DNA of 64,000 nucleotides. It comes from JBHIKY01 sp042139015. GTDB taxonomy: Bacteria; Bacillota; Bacilli; Bacillales; Marinococcaceae. The DNA is taken from assembly GCF_042139015.1 (NCBI RefSeq), contig NZ_JBHIKY010000011.1, positions 62,001 through 126,000 of the forward strand, given 5' to 3'. This document shows positions 16,559 to 25,139 of the stretch, one piece after another; positions within the stretch are counted from its first letter, which is position 1, and each line of letters starts with the position of its first letter. The notes beneath the pieces are model-generated. The model ran no database searches and was not told the origin of the DNA. It saw only the letters and a list, made by a program, of their open reading frames with translations. Position numbers and translations under genes: made by a program.

Positions 16559-16906
16559 GTGGGTAAAAAAGATACGTTTTCTACTGATACATTAACGGAC
16601 TCTGCCTATTACATCCTGTTATCTCTGCTCGAACCAAGACATGGCTATGCCATCATGCAATATATCGTGGAATTGACCGATGACGAATTTACAATCGGCC
16701 CGGCCACAATGTATACGCTCATTAAGAAGTTTCTCAAGCATGACCTGATTCAGCTATATGATGAACAGGACCGGCGGAAGCTGTATGTCGTTACCGACTC
16801 CGGAAGAAAAGCTGTAACAGCTGATTTGGAAAGAAGACAGGCAATGGTTAATCACGGACATGAGGTTATTCAAATGGCAGAAGGGAAGGAAAAAAATGAA
16901 AATTAA
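16559..16906 (+). CDS. PadR family transcriptional regulator
   Basis: The 115-residue protein shows the PadR winged helix: LTDSAYYILLSLLEPRHGYA, then IGPATMYTLIKKFLKHDLIQ and a wing (DEQDRRKLYVVTDSGRKA). The GTG at 16559 is used because AAAGGAGA lies eight bases before it; the frame extends upstream only through the promoter. It probably represses its own operon. It overlaps the next small gene by 11 bases, an arrangement typical of PadR-DUF2812 pairs. Confidence 0.9.
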   Translation: MGKKDTFSTDTLTDSAYYILLSLLEPRHGYAIMQYIVELTDDEFTIGPATMYTLIKKFLKHDLIQLYDEQDRRKLYVVTDSGRKAVTADLERRQAMVNHGHEVIQMAEGKEKNEN

Positions 16907-17057
16907 GAAAAAAGATATATTTTTCGGTGGACTTGCCTTTAGTGAGCAAGATGATAAGATTAAACTCAGTAAAATGGCAGAAAAAGGATGGTTTCTTGAT
17001 TCGTTTGCCCCGCTCAGATATTGCTTGAAAAAAACACATCTCAAAGGATCCTTATAA
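16896..17057 (+). pseudogene. Truncated DUF2812 protein (N-terminal 53 residues)
   Basis: The short product contains AFSEQDDKIKLSKMAEKGWF and PLRYCLKK. This is the N-terminal hallmark of DUF2812 proteins, which normally continue for 100 or more residues and follow a PadR gene. Here the frame stops after 53 codons and the next gene starts five bases later, so the rest seems lost. It may survive as a small peptide, but a remnant is more likely. Confidence 0.6.
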
Positions 17058-17061
17058 TTCA

Positions 17062-18006
17062 ATGACTCTTACAGACAAACTGTACCCACTATTTATTTTT
17101 ACTGCAGCTGCTATCGGCCTGAGCCTCAGTCTTGTGGAGTTCTTACATAACAGCTCCGGCTTTCTGCTGACCCCATTCCTTATGGGAATGCTTTATTTTA
17201 CTTTTTTGCAGCTTCCTGTCAAAAAAGTAAAAGCTGGTCTTCAACACAAGTCATTTGCAGGAGCAAGCCTTCTGCTCAACTTTGTTTGGACACCTCTTCT
17301 CGCATGGGTTCTCGCAATGATATTTCTATCCGGCCAACCCGGGCTCTGGCTAGGCTTTATCATGCTGCTGGTAACGCCGTGCACGGATTGGTACTTAATT
17401 TTCACCCGCCTCTCCAAAGGAAATACAGCTCTTTCCGCAAGTGTACTGCCGCTGAATTTACTGCTCCAGCTTCTTTTGCTGCCGGTGTATCTACTGCTAT
17501 TCAGCGGGAAAGCTGCTTTTGTTGAACCAGCCTTCTTATTTGAGAGCATTCTATTAGTGCTGGCTGTACCTCTTATCCTGGCTGTTGTGACGCAGGCAGT
17601 ACTAAAAAATGACAAAAGGAAATCTGTAATTAAAAAAACGGAAGGCCTTCCCCTTTTCTTACTTTGCATGGCTGTCGCGGCAATGTTTACAGCTAATGGC
17701 AGTGTTTTAATTAAAAATTTAGAAGTAATTATACTTTTGGTGCTGCCGCTGTTATGCTTCTTTGTGATAAATATAGCAGTCAGTCAGCTTACAGGACGTT
17801 TATTAGGGTTTGCTCCTCCGGAAAAAATCAGTTTAAGCTTTACAGTGATTGCTCGCAATTCTCCCATTGCTCTTGCTATAGCTGTTACAGCTTTTCCGGA
17901 CCAGCCTTATACAGCCCTAGCATTAATCATCGGCGCAATGCTGGAGCTCCCAATGCTTGCCTTTCTCAGTCATATATTACGGCGTATCAAAAGACGTACA
18001 CCATAA
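17062..18006 (+). CDS. BASS/ACR3 superfamily transporter
   Basis: The 314-residue protein has about nine to ten hydrophobic helices. A discontinuous-helix signature LLVTPCTDWYLIFTRLSKGN in the middle and IARNSPIALAIAVTAFP near the end match the bile acid:sodium symporter / arsenite ACR3 fold, including the Pro-Cys of ACR3. Such proteins move bile acids, pantothenate or arsenite; the ion here is unknown. It sits five bases behind the truncated DUF2812 and in the PadR-controlled unit, so PadR regulation is plausible. No ArsR or ArsC is nearby, which weakens an arsenic role. Confidence 0.75.
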   Translation: MTLTDKLYPLFIFTAAAIGLSLSLVEFLHNSSGFLLTPFLMGMLYFTFLQLPVKKVKAGLQHKSFAGASLLLNFVWTPLLAWVLAMIFLSGQPGLWLGFIMLLVTPCTDWYLIFTRLSKGNTALSASVLPLNLLLQLLLLPVYLLLFSGKAAFVEPAFLFESILLVLAVPLILAVVTQAVLKNDKRKSVIKKTEGLPLFLLCMAVAAMFTANGSVLIKNLEVIILLVLPLLCFFVINIAVSQLTGRLLGFAPPEKISLSFTVIARNSPIALAIAVTAFPDQPYTALALIIGAMLELPMLAFLSHILRRIKRRTP

Positions 18007-18118
18007 GAAAAAAGGTGCATGTTTTTAGAACATTTATTGAACAAGGTAGGATTTAAAAATATATTATTAAGCCATATACTATAATGAGACGATACATCGA
18101 TGAGAGGACGTTCTGATT

Positions 18119-19357
18119 TTGATTGAGACCTTATTAATTAACTTTTTAATCCTGCTATTCCCTGTGTTAATGTTTTTACTTTTTTTTGAACACAAAGTTC
18201 AAATCCACAACAATAAGTTTCTAGTGATATTTCTTTCATCGATAACGATGCTTCTTTGCATGAGCTTTCCGATTCAATTGGATATTGGCTTCATATTTGA
18301 CCTGCGATATGTACCATTTGTCCTTGCAGCTTTGTTCGGAGGCTACAAAACAGCACTTCCGTTATTTATCATGCTCAACGCCTATCGTTTCCTCATTGGA
18401 GGCGATGGAGCATTTTTGTCTCTCGCTTTTTCCACGATTATCTTTTTCATCGTGCCTTTGTTTCATGAAAAATTTGTAAAGCTTGAGTCAAGAAATAGAA
18501 TATTTGCTGCTTCATTTGCGACCTTTTCAACGATGGTTTTTTATTTATTTACCCTGAGCTTTTTCTTTCCTGAATTAAATACGGAGTTTTGGATTATTAC
18601 CATTAATGCCTTGTCTATTCAGGTGGCAGCTACCATTATTATCATGATCCTTATTGAACGGATTTTATTGAATATCAAGACAAGGGAATATTTTTTACAT
18701 TCGGAACGGTTGAACGTCATCAGTGAGCTGTCCGCAAGTGTGTCCCATGAAATTAGAAATCCTCTCACTGTGACAAAAGGCTTTCTGCAGTTGCTGAATG
18801 AATCAAAAACCCTTTCCTGGGAAGAAAGAAGCTACATCGATTTTTCACTTCAGGAATTAAAACGGGCAGAAAATATCGTGAATGATTATCTGGCTCTTGC
18901 GAAGCCCCAATCAGAGAATATGGTCTATACCGACCTGAAGGAAGAAACCGAATACGTAAAAAATATAATGATGCCGTATGCCCATCTTCATAAAGTCGAA
19001 GTGTACCAGACCTTTACAAACACCTTAAAACGAATGTGCGACAAAAACCAGGTCCAGCAATGTCTGTTGAACTTATATAAAAATGCCATTGAAGCAATGC
19101 AGGAAAACGGTGGTGTTCTCACAGTCACCATTTATAATCAAAAGCAATCGATAATTATCAAGATAAAGGATACTGGGATTGGAATGACAAAAGAAGAACT
19201 GTCCCGGCTCGGCAGACCGTATTATTCAACAAAAGAGGAAGGCACCGGCATGGGGATGATTATGGTTTACAGCACTGTTAATAAAACTGGAGGAAGGGTA
19301 GACGTGGAAAGTGTCAAAGGAAAAGGGACGACCTTTACTATCATTCTTCCTGTATAG
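18119..19357 (+). CDS. KinB-like sporulation-type sensor histidine kinase
   Basis: The 412-residue protein has six hydrophobic helices in its first 190 residues (5TMR-LYT-type sensor with LRYVPFVLAALFGGYKTAL) and no PAS domain. A HisKA domain follows with SVSHEIRNPLTVTKGFLQL. The HATPase domain shows NLYKNAIEAM (N box), DTGIGMTKEEL (G1) and EGTGMGMIMVY (G2). The layout is that of B. subtilis KinB, which feeds phosphate into the Spo0 phosphorelay. The TTG start at 18119 follows GAGAGG by ten bases. No KapB-like gene is next to it, so the KinB assignment is by architecture only. Confidence 0.85.
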   Translation: MIETLLINFLILLFPVLMFLLFFEHKVQIHNNKFLVIFLSSITMLLCMSFPIQLDIGFIFDLRYVPFVLAALFGGYKTALPLFIMLNAYRFLIGGDGAFLSLAFSTIIFFIVPLFHEKFVKLESRNRIFAASFATFSTMVFYLFTLSFFFPELNTEFWIITINALSIQVAATIIIMILIERILLNIKTREYFLHSERLNVISELSASVSHEIRNPLTVTKGFLQLLNESKTLSWEERSYIDFSLQELKRAENIVNDYLALAKPQSENMVYTDLKEETEYVKNIMMPYAHLHKVEVYQTFTNTLKRMCDKNQVQQCLLNLYKNAIEAMQENGGVLTVTIYNQKQSIIIKIKDTGIGMTKEELSRLGRPYYSTKEEGTGMGMIMVYSTVNKTGGRVDVESVKGKGTTFTIILPV

Positions 19358-19467
19358 GACTTTCAGGGAAACTAATGTATATTGGCAGGCAATGCCAACA
19401 AAGAAGCGCCGCTGACTGCATTTGAATTAGTGAAAGTTCACTAGTTCTAATCAGATTAAATACAGGA

Positions 19468-19769
19468 AGAGACTGGGACAAAAGTATATTATTTATTGCA
19501 AAACCCAGACGATTCTACTGAATCAGTCTGGATTGTTTGTGACCTATAAGTTTTTGTAATTAGTTCCGTCAAAACACTTCGCTTTCCGAAGGTACGGACC
19601 GAGCCTTTCTGACAGGAAGAACGCTGCCTGTGGAGTCTCCGAGACTCATGCTGTTCCCTCGGAAGTCTTCGCACTTTGACTACGCATTAAACCTGTTTTC
19701 TCATTCAAAGAATTTAATATTCGTCTTTCATGAGACTATTTTTGATTAGTCCCAGTCTCTGGTTTTTTT
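19468..19769. repeat. Long intergenic palindromic repeat, GAGACTGGGAC type, with nested GC-rich element
   Basis: AGAGACTGGGAC (19468-19479) and its exact complement GTCCCAGTCTCT (19749-19760) bracket about 270 bases and are followed by TTTTTTT. Inside lies, on the minus strand, a copy of the Bacillaceae repeat with GCGAAGACTTCCGAGGGAAC and CGGAAAGCGAAGTG. Two converging genes flank it, so it may also act as a terminator. Confidence 0.75.
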
Positions 19770-19923
19770 AATGCTCTTTTTCAAATGTTTTACAATCAGT
19801 TTCTCCCATATCTGATGCTTCTCTGCCGTTATGGCTGATAACGTAAATGCTTTCTGCTGTACATTTATTGCCATTATCCCAGTACTTACAGTTGTTTACT
19901 TCACAAAGCACATCCTGAGCCAA
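19768..19923 (-). CDS. DUF1540 domain small cysteine protein
   Basis: The 51-residue protein begins MAQDVLCEVNNCKYWDNGNK, followed by C-TAESIYV and ends with ETDCKTF. It has the four spaced cysteines and the W-x-x-G-N-x-C pattern of DUF1540, a small Bacillus/Clostridium family often found in spores and thought to bind metal. The start is TTG at 19923, seven bases after a perfect GAGGAGGTG. The stop lies at the edge of the intergenic repeat to the left. It lies upstream, on the same strand, of nothing else close, so it is a single gene. Confidence 0.88.
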   Translation of the reverse strand: MAQDVLCEVNNCKYWDNGNKCTAESIYVISHNGREASDMGETDCKTFEKEH

Positions 19924-20029
19924 GGGGCTTCACCTCCTCAGCCATATCTTGTACTTTTTTTCCCAAATCCATACAATCCTCAGACGGAGATTTGTGGAAA
20001 TTTGATTTTTGTAGTAAGGCTGCGGTTAT

Positions 20030-20210
20030 CCAGACCCTGGTTCCGCTATTTGCTCCAAACAACCGATTTTTATTGTTTTGGCGGACATGGGTTCTGTTAT
20101 CTGCCGTATAGTTGGCCAAATCCCTCGCTATTCAGGCAAATAGCGTATCTCATGTCCGCCAGCCCTTCAAAAAGTTCCCTTTTTGAGCGAATAACGGATC
20201 TACTGTCCGC
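20030..20210. repeat. Complete four-module dispersed element (copy A)
   Basis: Four related modules of about 21 bases occur. Two point left (20030-20050 with GGTTCCGCTATT; 20080-20100, GGCGGACATGGGTTCTGTTAT) and two point right (20138-20160 ending CTCATGTCCGCC; 20189-20210, AATAACGGATCTACTGTCCGC). Starts within each same-facing pair are 50 bases apart and the centre gap is 41, identical to copy C at 44.8 kb. Most modules contain CGGA-N7-TCCG and can form a mini-hairpin. Confidence 0.85.
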
Positions 20211-20268
20211 ACACACTCTTTTTCGCAATCGTCAGCCCTGCCTAAGCTGTCTCCAGTATACAGGTGTC

Positions 20269-22038
20269 TCAACGATTATTCTTTTTATGTCCGTGATAAA
20301 TTACCTGCATTAAATTAATACGGTGGCTTTTCGTGAGTGTGCCGCTGCTAAATAACGCATGCACATCTTTTTTCTTTAGTCCCGCCGCTATTATATTAAT
20401 GCCATCGGCATACTGATCGATGGAGCGCTGCCATTCCTCAGTGCCCATAATCGACAGCCAGTCCGCCCATGATTCCTGATGAGCTTTTGTTTTACCAGTT
20501 TTTCGTTTTATTTCACGAGCTGCCCAAATTACGAACTGAATAATAACATTGATAAACCATGGATAATAGGGGAGCTTTCCTTCACCGTGAAAAAGCCATT
20601 TGGTCGGTTGCAGCAGCGGCTTCGCAGCTTTTTGAAACAACCGGCGGTTCATTTTCCATTTTTGCGGAATGGATGCACTTAATTTCACTATGTCCTTTGC
20701 CATAAATGGTTCATAGCTTCGGAAAAGCCTGCGGTTGCCATGCAGATTAGGAATGTTCATGTTCATTGAGCTCGGCCACAGCTCAAACCATTCCTCCGAT
20801 GATTCCGGGCGTAGGCTTTTTACATACTCCAGATGAGCCTGACGTCGTTTCGTGATTTCAGATAGTATCTCTTTTGTAAATGCTTTGTTGGAGACAGGAG
20901 CTCCTGCTGAGTACGAACGCCGCTTTATTTGAGGTACAAAGGGAAATCGGGTGGAGCCCCTGATTTTCTTGATGCGTGCCCCCTTCAGCAGGGCATCTGA
21001 AAATAGACCTCCATACACCGCAGCGTAGCGGTTCAAGTTACACTTTTTGTGAAATCCGAACGTATGCACGTGGTGAAATTGCGAGCCGCTTCCTACAAGG
21101 TCCGCTGCACTCGGAAGTATATTCAAGTAATGCGTTTTATTCCGAGTTTCCACATGAAACTCCGCTCCGTAAGCGACAGCCGCTTTTTTAGCGATTTCTC
21201 CTTCACGGTTCATTCCATCAAGGAAGATATACGCATCCCTGCGAATTTTTCCCGGCAAAAGTGCTGATAGAACGCGTGAATCCTCTCCCCCGCTGATAAA
21301 CTGAGCCACCGGGTCGAGCCCTTGAACCGTTGTATCCACGTAGTTCTGGAGACTGTGTCTGCTCTCTGCTGCTGTCTGCTCTAATGTATGGTCGGTGATA
21401 ATTTCTTTTGGAAGCCAGTATTCTTCTGTCTGCAGCGGAGCTCCCTTTTCTTTAGAAGTATGTACTGACGCAGGGGCCAGCTGGCGCAGATTCGTATATG
21501 CCGTATAAGGATAGGTCACGATCCCGTGCAGAATAAAGTCAGCCTGAGAGGCAACATCAACATTGTTCTGTTCACCGGCGGCTCCGGCCAGCATATCCAC
21601 ATGAGTTGCCAGCAGCAGATCTTCTTTCTCACCGCAGGCATATACCGGGATAAAAGCCATTAGGTCAGTGACACAAGTTAGTTCAGACGTCTGTTTATTT
21701 AGAATAAAGACTACAAACGGACCGCTTACATCCTCGTCCCATTTCATTCGGCCATGAAGCCATCGCTCATGTACTGCCGTTGTTCCAGCCGTCTGATCTC
21801 CATCTTGAAGAAAGTCGTTTTCTTGAAAACAAAGAACTGGGCCGCCTAACACTACAGTGATATACTGTTCTGATTCGTGAGGCTGAAAGCCGTGATAAAG
21901 ATTTTCACTTACCGCCAAAGTACCCCATTCACCATGAAATTCGCGGACCTCAGGCTTATCCTCCTGGTATATGGTTTGTATTTCCTTAATAAAAGACCCT
22001 GGCTCAGCAGGCTTCTTCTTATAAATAAAATCGCTCAT
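20269..22038 (-). CDS. Asparagine-synthase-related protein in polysaccharide cluster
   Basis: The 589-residue protein has a synthetase-type PP-loop FISGGEDSRVLSALL near residue 265 (SGGxDS signature), the ATP pyrophosphatase core of class B asparagine synthases. The N-terminal 200 residues resemble the Ntn-type glutaminase domain (LHGRMKWDEDVSGPFVVFIL), but the protein starts Met-Ser-Asp and lacks the catalytic Cys2, so glutamine hydrolysis is unlikely. Similar proteins sit in capsule and exopolysaccharide clusters, where they are thought to form amides on sugars or peptides. It lies 42 bases downstream of the flippase gene. The acceptor is unknown. Confidence 0.85.
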   Translation of the reverse strand: MSDFIYKKKPAEPGSFIKEIQTIYQEDKPEVREFHGEWGTLAVSENLYHGFQPHESEQYITVVLGGPVLCFQENDFLQDGDQTAGTTAVHERWLHGRMKWDEDVSGPFVVFILNKQTSELTCVTDLMAFIPVYACGEKEDLLLATHVDMLAGAAGEQNNVDVASQADFILHGIVTYPYTAYTNLRQLAPASVHTSKEKGAPLQTEEYWLPKEIITDHTLEQTAAESRHSLQNYVDTTVQGLDPVAQFISGGEDSRVLSALLPGKIRRDAYIFLDGMNREGEIAKKAAVAYGAEFHVETRNKTHYLNILPSAADLVGSGSQFHHVHTFGFHKKCNLNRYAAVYGGLFSDALLKGARIKKIRGSTRFPFVPQIKRRSYSAGAPVSNKAFTKEILSEITKRRQAHLEYVKSLRPESSEEWFELWPSSMNMNIPNLHGNRRLFRSYEPFMAKDIVKLSASIPQKWKMNRRLFQKAAKPLLQPTKWLFHGEGKLPYYPWFINVIIQFVIWAAREIKRKTGKTKAHQESWADWLSIMGTEEWQRSIDQYADGINIIAAGLKKKDVHALFSSGTLTKSHRINLMQVIYHGHKKNNR

Positions 22039-22080
22039 TTGTTATACCACCATTATTTAGACTTGCACGGGAAATCGAAA

Positions 22081-23397
22081 TTATTTACGTCCTTCCCGCT
22101 CCGCATCGAATTTTTTGCTGATATTTAATGTACATAAAATCAGTCCTGCATTGAGCAGGGAGCCTGAAATTCCAAATAGAGCTATTGCTGCGAGATCACT
22201 CGAGAACACATAATAACCAACAGCAAGCGCGCCAAGCCGAATTACCAGCATGACAATAGTGTACTTCAAGTGAAACGCCTGGGCTGACAATACTGGAAGG
22301 GCACGGACACTCGGCCTGTTCATGAATCCAAAAAACGACCATAATGCCATCCAGCGCGCATATTCCCCTGCGTCCTGCCAATCAGCACCAAATACAAAGC
22401 TGAACAACCAGGGCCCGAATAAAAAGACAAGACCGAATGGGACTGCAGCTACTACTGCGAGTCCATTTGTCGCCTTCTTAATCAAATATGTAAGATTTTC
22501 CCCTTTGTTGGCCGCTTCCGAAATTCGCGGATAAAATACGTCCCCAACAGACTTTCCTATCAGCTGAGTCGGCATGTTCAGCACTGTTCGGCCGATCGAA
22601 TAAAAGCCTGCTGCCGCAGGTCCGAAAAATGTACTTAACATCAAAACCGGCAGATTCTGAGAGACTGCACTGATTAATGCCTCCGGCGCTCTATACTTTG
22701 GAAAGTCTCTATGTCTGTCCGCCAATTCCTTTAAGGATGCAGCTTCTTCCTCTTTCTTCACCGGTTTTCGTACACCGGCTCGTTTTGCCGATAATATCAG
22801 CATAAACGCATTTAATGCCTGCCCGAGAACCGTTAACACTATCAGGACGGCAGCCACCGGATGAAAGAAGCCCATTCCTACCTTACTTCCCTGTAGTATA
22901 ATTGCATGCATCACTTTAACTCTGGCAGTTATGCTGAATTGCTGCGTTCTGATAAGCCACTGTTCAGCTACCTGTAAAAATCCTGCAAACAAAATTACCA
23001 ACGGAATTAAATACAAATACACAGCGATGTCTTCAATACGAAAAAGCCGGGCAATCGACTCGTTGAAAAATAACAATATGAGCCCCACCATCACGGAAAT
23101 AGCGGCTGCGATATATAAAGACAGTCGGATTAATCCGGTGGCATCGCTGTTTTTCCTCGGAAGCACAATCGCAATAGGATATGTTAAGGCGGCCACCGGT
23201 GAAATAATCATCACAGCCGCTGTGAAAACGCCCATCATTCCGAACGCTTCTGGTCCATACAGGCGGGTGATCACCGGTGACAGGGCCATCCCGATCGCCT
23301 GAGCTGCCGCGGTGCCTGAGGCCATGATGATGACATTACGCACAAATGGTCGTTTCTTTAGATTTTTAAAAGCACTTTTTAGTTTGTTTATCATCAC
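22081..23397 (-). CDS. Polysaccharide flippase, Wzx/MATE-like
   Basis: The 438-residue protein has about 12-14 hydrophobic helices. The N-terminus FVRNVIIMASGTAAAQAIGM and internal PVLMLSTFFGPAAAGFYSIG with LIGKSVGDVFYPRISEAANK are hallmarks of polysaccharide biosynthesis export proteins (PF01943/PF13440). It should flip undecaprenyl-linked repeat units across the membrane. It is followed by the asparagine-synthase-like gene in the same operon; upstream a 500-base gap with repeats separates it from the GT2 gene. Confidence 0.9.
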   Translation of the reverse strand: MMINKLKSAFKNLKKRPFVRNVIIMASGTAAAQAIGMALSPVITRLYGPEAFGMMGVFTAAVMIISPVAALTYPIAIVLPRKNSDATGLIRLSLYIAAAISVMVGLILLFFNESIARLFRIEDIAVYLYLIPLVILFAGFLQVAEQWLIRTQQFSITARVKVMHAIILQGSKVGMGFFHPVAAVLIVLTVLGQALNAFMLILSAKRAGVRKPVKKEEEAASLKELADRHRDFPKYRAPEALISAVSQNLPVLMLSTFFGPAAAGFYSIGRTVLNMPTQLIGKSVGDVFYPRISEAANKGENLTYLIKKATNGLAVVAAVPFGLVFLFGPWLFSFVFGADWQDAGEYARWMALWSFFGFMNRPSVRALPVLSAQAFHLKYTIVMLVIRLGALAVGYYVFSSDLAAIALFGISGSLLNAGLILCTLNISKKFDAEREGRK

Positions 23398-23589
23398 TGA
23401 ATTCCCCTTAGATCAGCGCAGGCAGCGCCTTTCCTTTTCAGATGCCGTGGTATTTTAGAATAAGCGTCAAAGAATCCCCACCATGGATAAAGATGAGGAT
23501 GTTTCTGTGCGCTGCACTGTTTATTCGAGTAATTATTTGAATCAGTATATGAGTGTTGTTTGGACGGCAACTACCGGTTCTCCGGCGGT

Positions 23590-23720
23590 GCCGGACATGG
23601 GTTCCGTTGACGCCTGAAACAAAAGCCAAATTACCTGTCAATTAAGCAGTTAGCGTACCTCCTATCCGCCGGCCATTCAATAAGAGGGAAATTTGATAGA
23701 ATAACGGAACTCCTGTCCGC
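23590..23720. repeat. Three-module dispersed element (copy B)
   Basis: One left-facing module (GCCGGACATGGGTTCCGTT, 23590-23610) and two right-facing modules (AGTTAGCGTACCTCCTATCC at about 23649; GAATAACGGAACTCCTGTCC from 23699) stand at the same 41- and 50-base spacing as copies A and C. The first left-facing module is not recognisable. Confidence 0.85.
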
Positions 23721-23741
23721 ATCCAATTTTTCACTATCGTC

Positions 23742-23845
23742 CGCTCGTGAAAAGACCTGCAGCGGAAGGCGGGGACTCCATGTCGACGAAAACCAGCACT
23801 CCCTCGACACCAGCAGGTACGGTCCGTAGCAGCGGGACACGAGCG
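23742..23845. repeat. Second palindromic intergenic element
   Basis: CGCTCGTG and CACGAGCG bracket about 90 GC-rich bases that include AGCGGAAGGCGGGGACTCC, resembling the GACTCC-type repeats at 19.5 and 30.9 kb. It is diverged, so the family assignment is tentative. Confidence 0.4.
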
Positions 23846-23896
23846 CATGCTGCTGAAAAATTCAATTACCGATAGAAATTGACTTATGAAATTCAT

Positions 23897-24937
23897 TCAC
23901 TTATGTGGAAATTCTGTCTTAATGTATTGCTGCCAATAGCTGTTTAATTTTCTCGATTTTGCACTCTGTACCAGTGTTTTTATTCCTCTGCCCGGCGGTG
24001 TATGCGACAGACGGTTTTTCAAGACTTTTCCCTGAATTTTTGCCCGCAGCAGTGCGTTCTTGTCTAAATCGTTCTTTTCAATATTTTTCTTTACCTCAAG
24101 GAACTTTTTATAATTTTTGTTTCGAATATAAACCTCGCTCAGCTTCATAATGTGCTCTTCCGTCACATGGATCGCTGTTTCATCGTTCAGCTGCAGAAGA
24201 ATATTATCCTTCTTGTAACGGTACAGCTCCTCAAGACCTTGAAGCTTTGGTTCAAAGCTGTCAGTAATCCGGTTGTTGGAGTGGACCCGGTATAAAATTA
24301 ACGGGTCCTCACAAATAAATACGCCATAGCCCGCGTGAATGATGCGGACATACAGATCCGTTTCCTGAGCGCTCTTTAAATGCTCCCGAAAACCGTTAAC
24401 TTTTTCTAGACATTCTCTGCGGATTAACGGAAATGAAGCACCTCCGATAAAATTATCGATCAGAATTTTTTGAAGTGCCTCTTTCTGAGAATAATATTTG
24501 TTACTGCCGCGGCTGCTCTGCCGTAAAATGCTGCCTTTTTCATTAAAGACAAGGTTGTTGCAGCTGACCATCCCTGCATCTGGATGCTTTTTCATTGCAG
24601 CATACTGCTTTTCTAATTTTTTTCGGGACCAAATATCATCATCATCTAAAAAGGCAATATAATCGCCGGCTGCCTGCTTAAAGCCATTGTTTCTTGCAAT
24701 ATTGCCGCCTTTAGGCTGATCATGACGGATGTAGTGAATTCTTTGATCGTCAATGCTTTTAATATATTCTTCTGTTCCGTCGTCCGACGCTTCGTCCACA
24801 ATGATTAATTCAAGATGCTCATGAGTTTGCTGGAGTACGCTGTTAACCGCCTGACTCAGCAGTTTCTCTCGATTTCTTGTCGGAATAATAACACTGATAA
24901 GCTCTTTTAAACCTGAAGTGTTCATTTTTATCCTCAC
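23897..24937 (-). CDS. Family 2 glycosyltransferase
   Basis: The 346-residue protein opens with the GT-A fold VIIPTRNREKLLSQAVNSVL, then VDEASDDGTEEYI and the metal-binding FLDDDDIW (DxD region) near residue 100. GGASFPLIRRECLE follows in the acceptor half. GT2 enzymes transfer a sugar from a nucleotide donor to a lipid-linked glycan at the inner face of the membrane. A C-terminal helical extension of about 110 residues may be an oligomerisation or membrane-contact region. It is flanked by repeat-filled gaps and may be its own transcription unit. Confidence 0.92.
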   Translation of the reverse strand: MRIKMNTSGLKELISVIIPTRNREKLLSQAVNSVLQQTHEHLELIIVDEASDDGTEEYIKSIDDQRIHYIRHDQPKGGNIARNNGFKQAAGDYIAFLDDDDIWSRKKLEKQYAAMKKHPDAGMVSCNNLVFNEKGSILRQSSRGSNKYYSQKEALQKILIDNFIGGASFPLIRRECLEKVNGFREHLKSAQETDLYVRIIHAGYGVFICEDPLILYRVHSNNRITDSFEPKLQGLEELYRYKKDNILLQLNDETAIHVTEEHIMKLSEVYIRNKNYKKFLEVKKNIEKNDLDKNALLRAKIQGKVLKNRLSHTPPGRGIKTLVQSAKSRKLNSYWQQYIKTEFPHK

Positions 24938-25085
24938 TTGCTAGCTGTATTTGACCCGCAGGCCGTTCCATTTATTATGCTTCTGTATTATATTTTCAGT
25001 TATTGCGATTTACTGATTATCACTATAAAGAAGCATTGGAATGTTTTCAAGAAACTTTTGAAAAAGATCAATCTCTGCTTGATAA

Positions 25086-25120
25086 TTAAAACCCCGTTCC
25101 CATCATACATGAAAACGAGG
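25086..25120 (-). terminator. Intrinsic terminator after the GNAT gene
   Basis: On the minus strand CCTCGTTTTCAT pairs with ATGGGAACGGGG (with G-T pairs), followed by TTTTAATT. It ends the operon 28502-25140. Confidence 0.65.
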
Positions 25121-25139
25121 AAGTCATTTTTTCCACAGG

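Noticed and set aside
17062..18006. Arsenic-resistance ACR3 pump as a firm call
   Set aside because: The Pro-Cys motif fits, but no arsR, arsC or arsenic-type operator is present, so only the superfamily is named.
19831..20313. 160-residue plus-strand frame
   Set aside because: It covers the DUF1540 gene on the other strand and the four-module repeat; the protein has no domain and no ribosome binding site.
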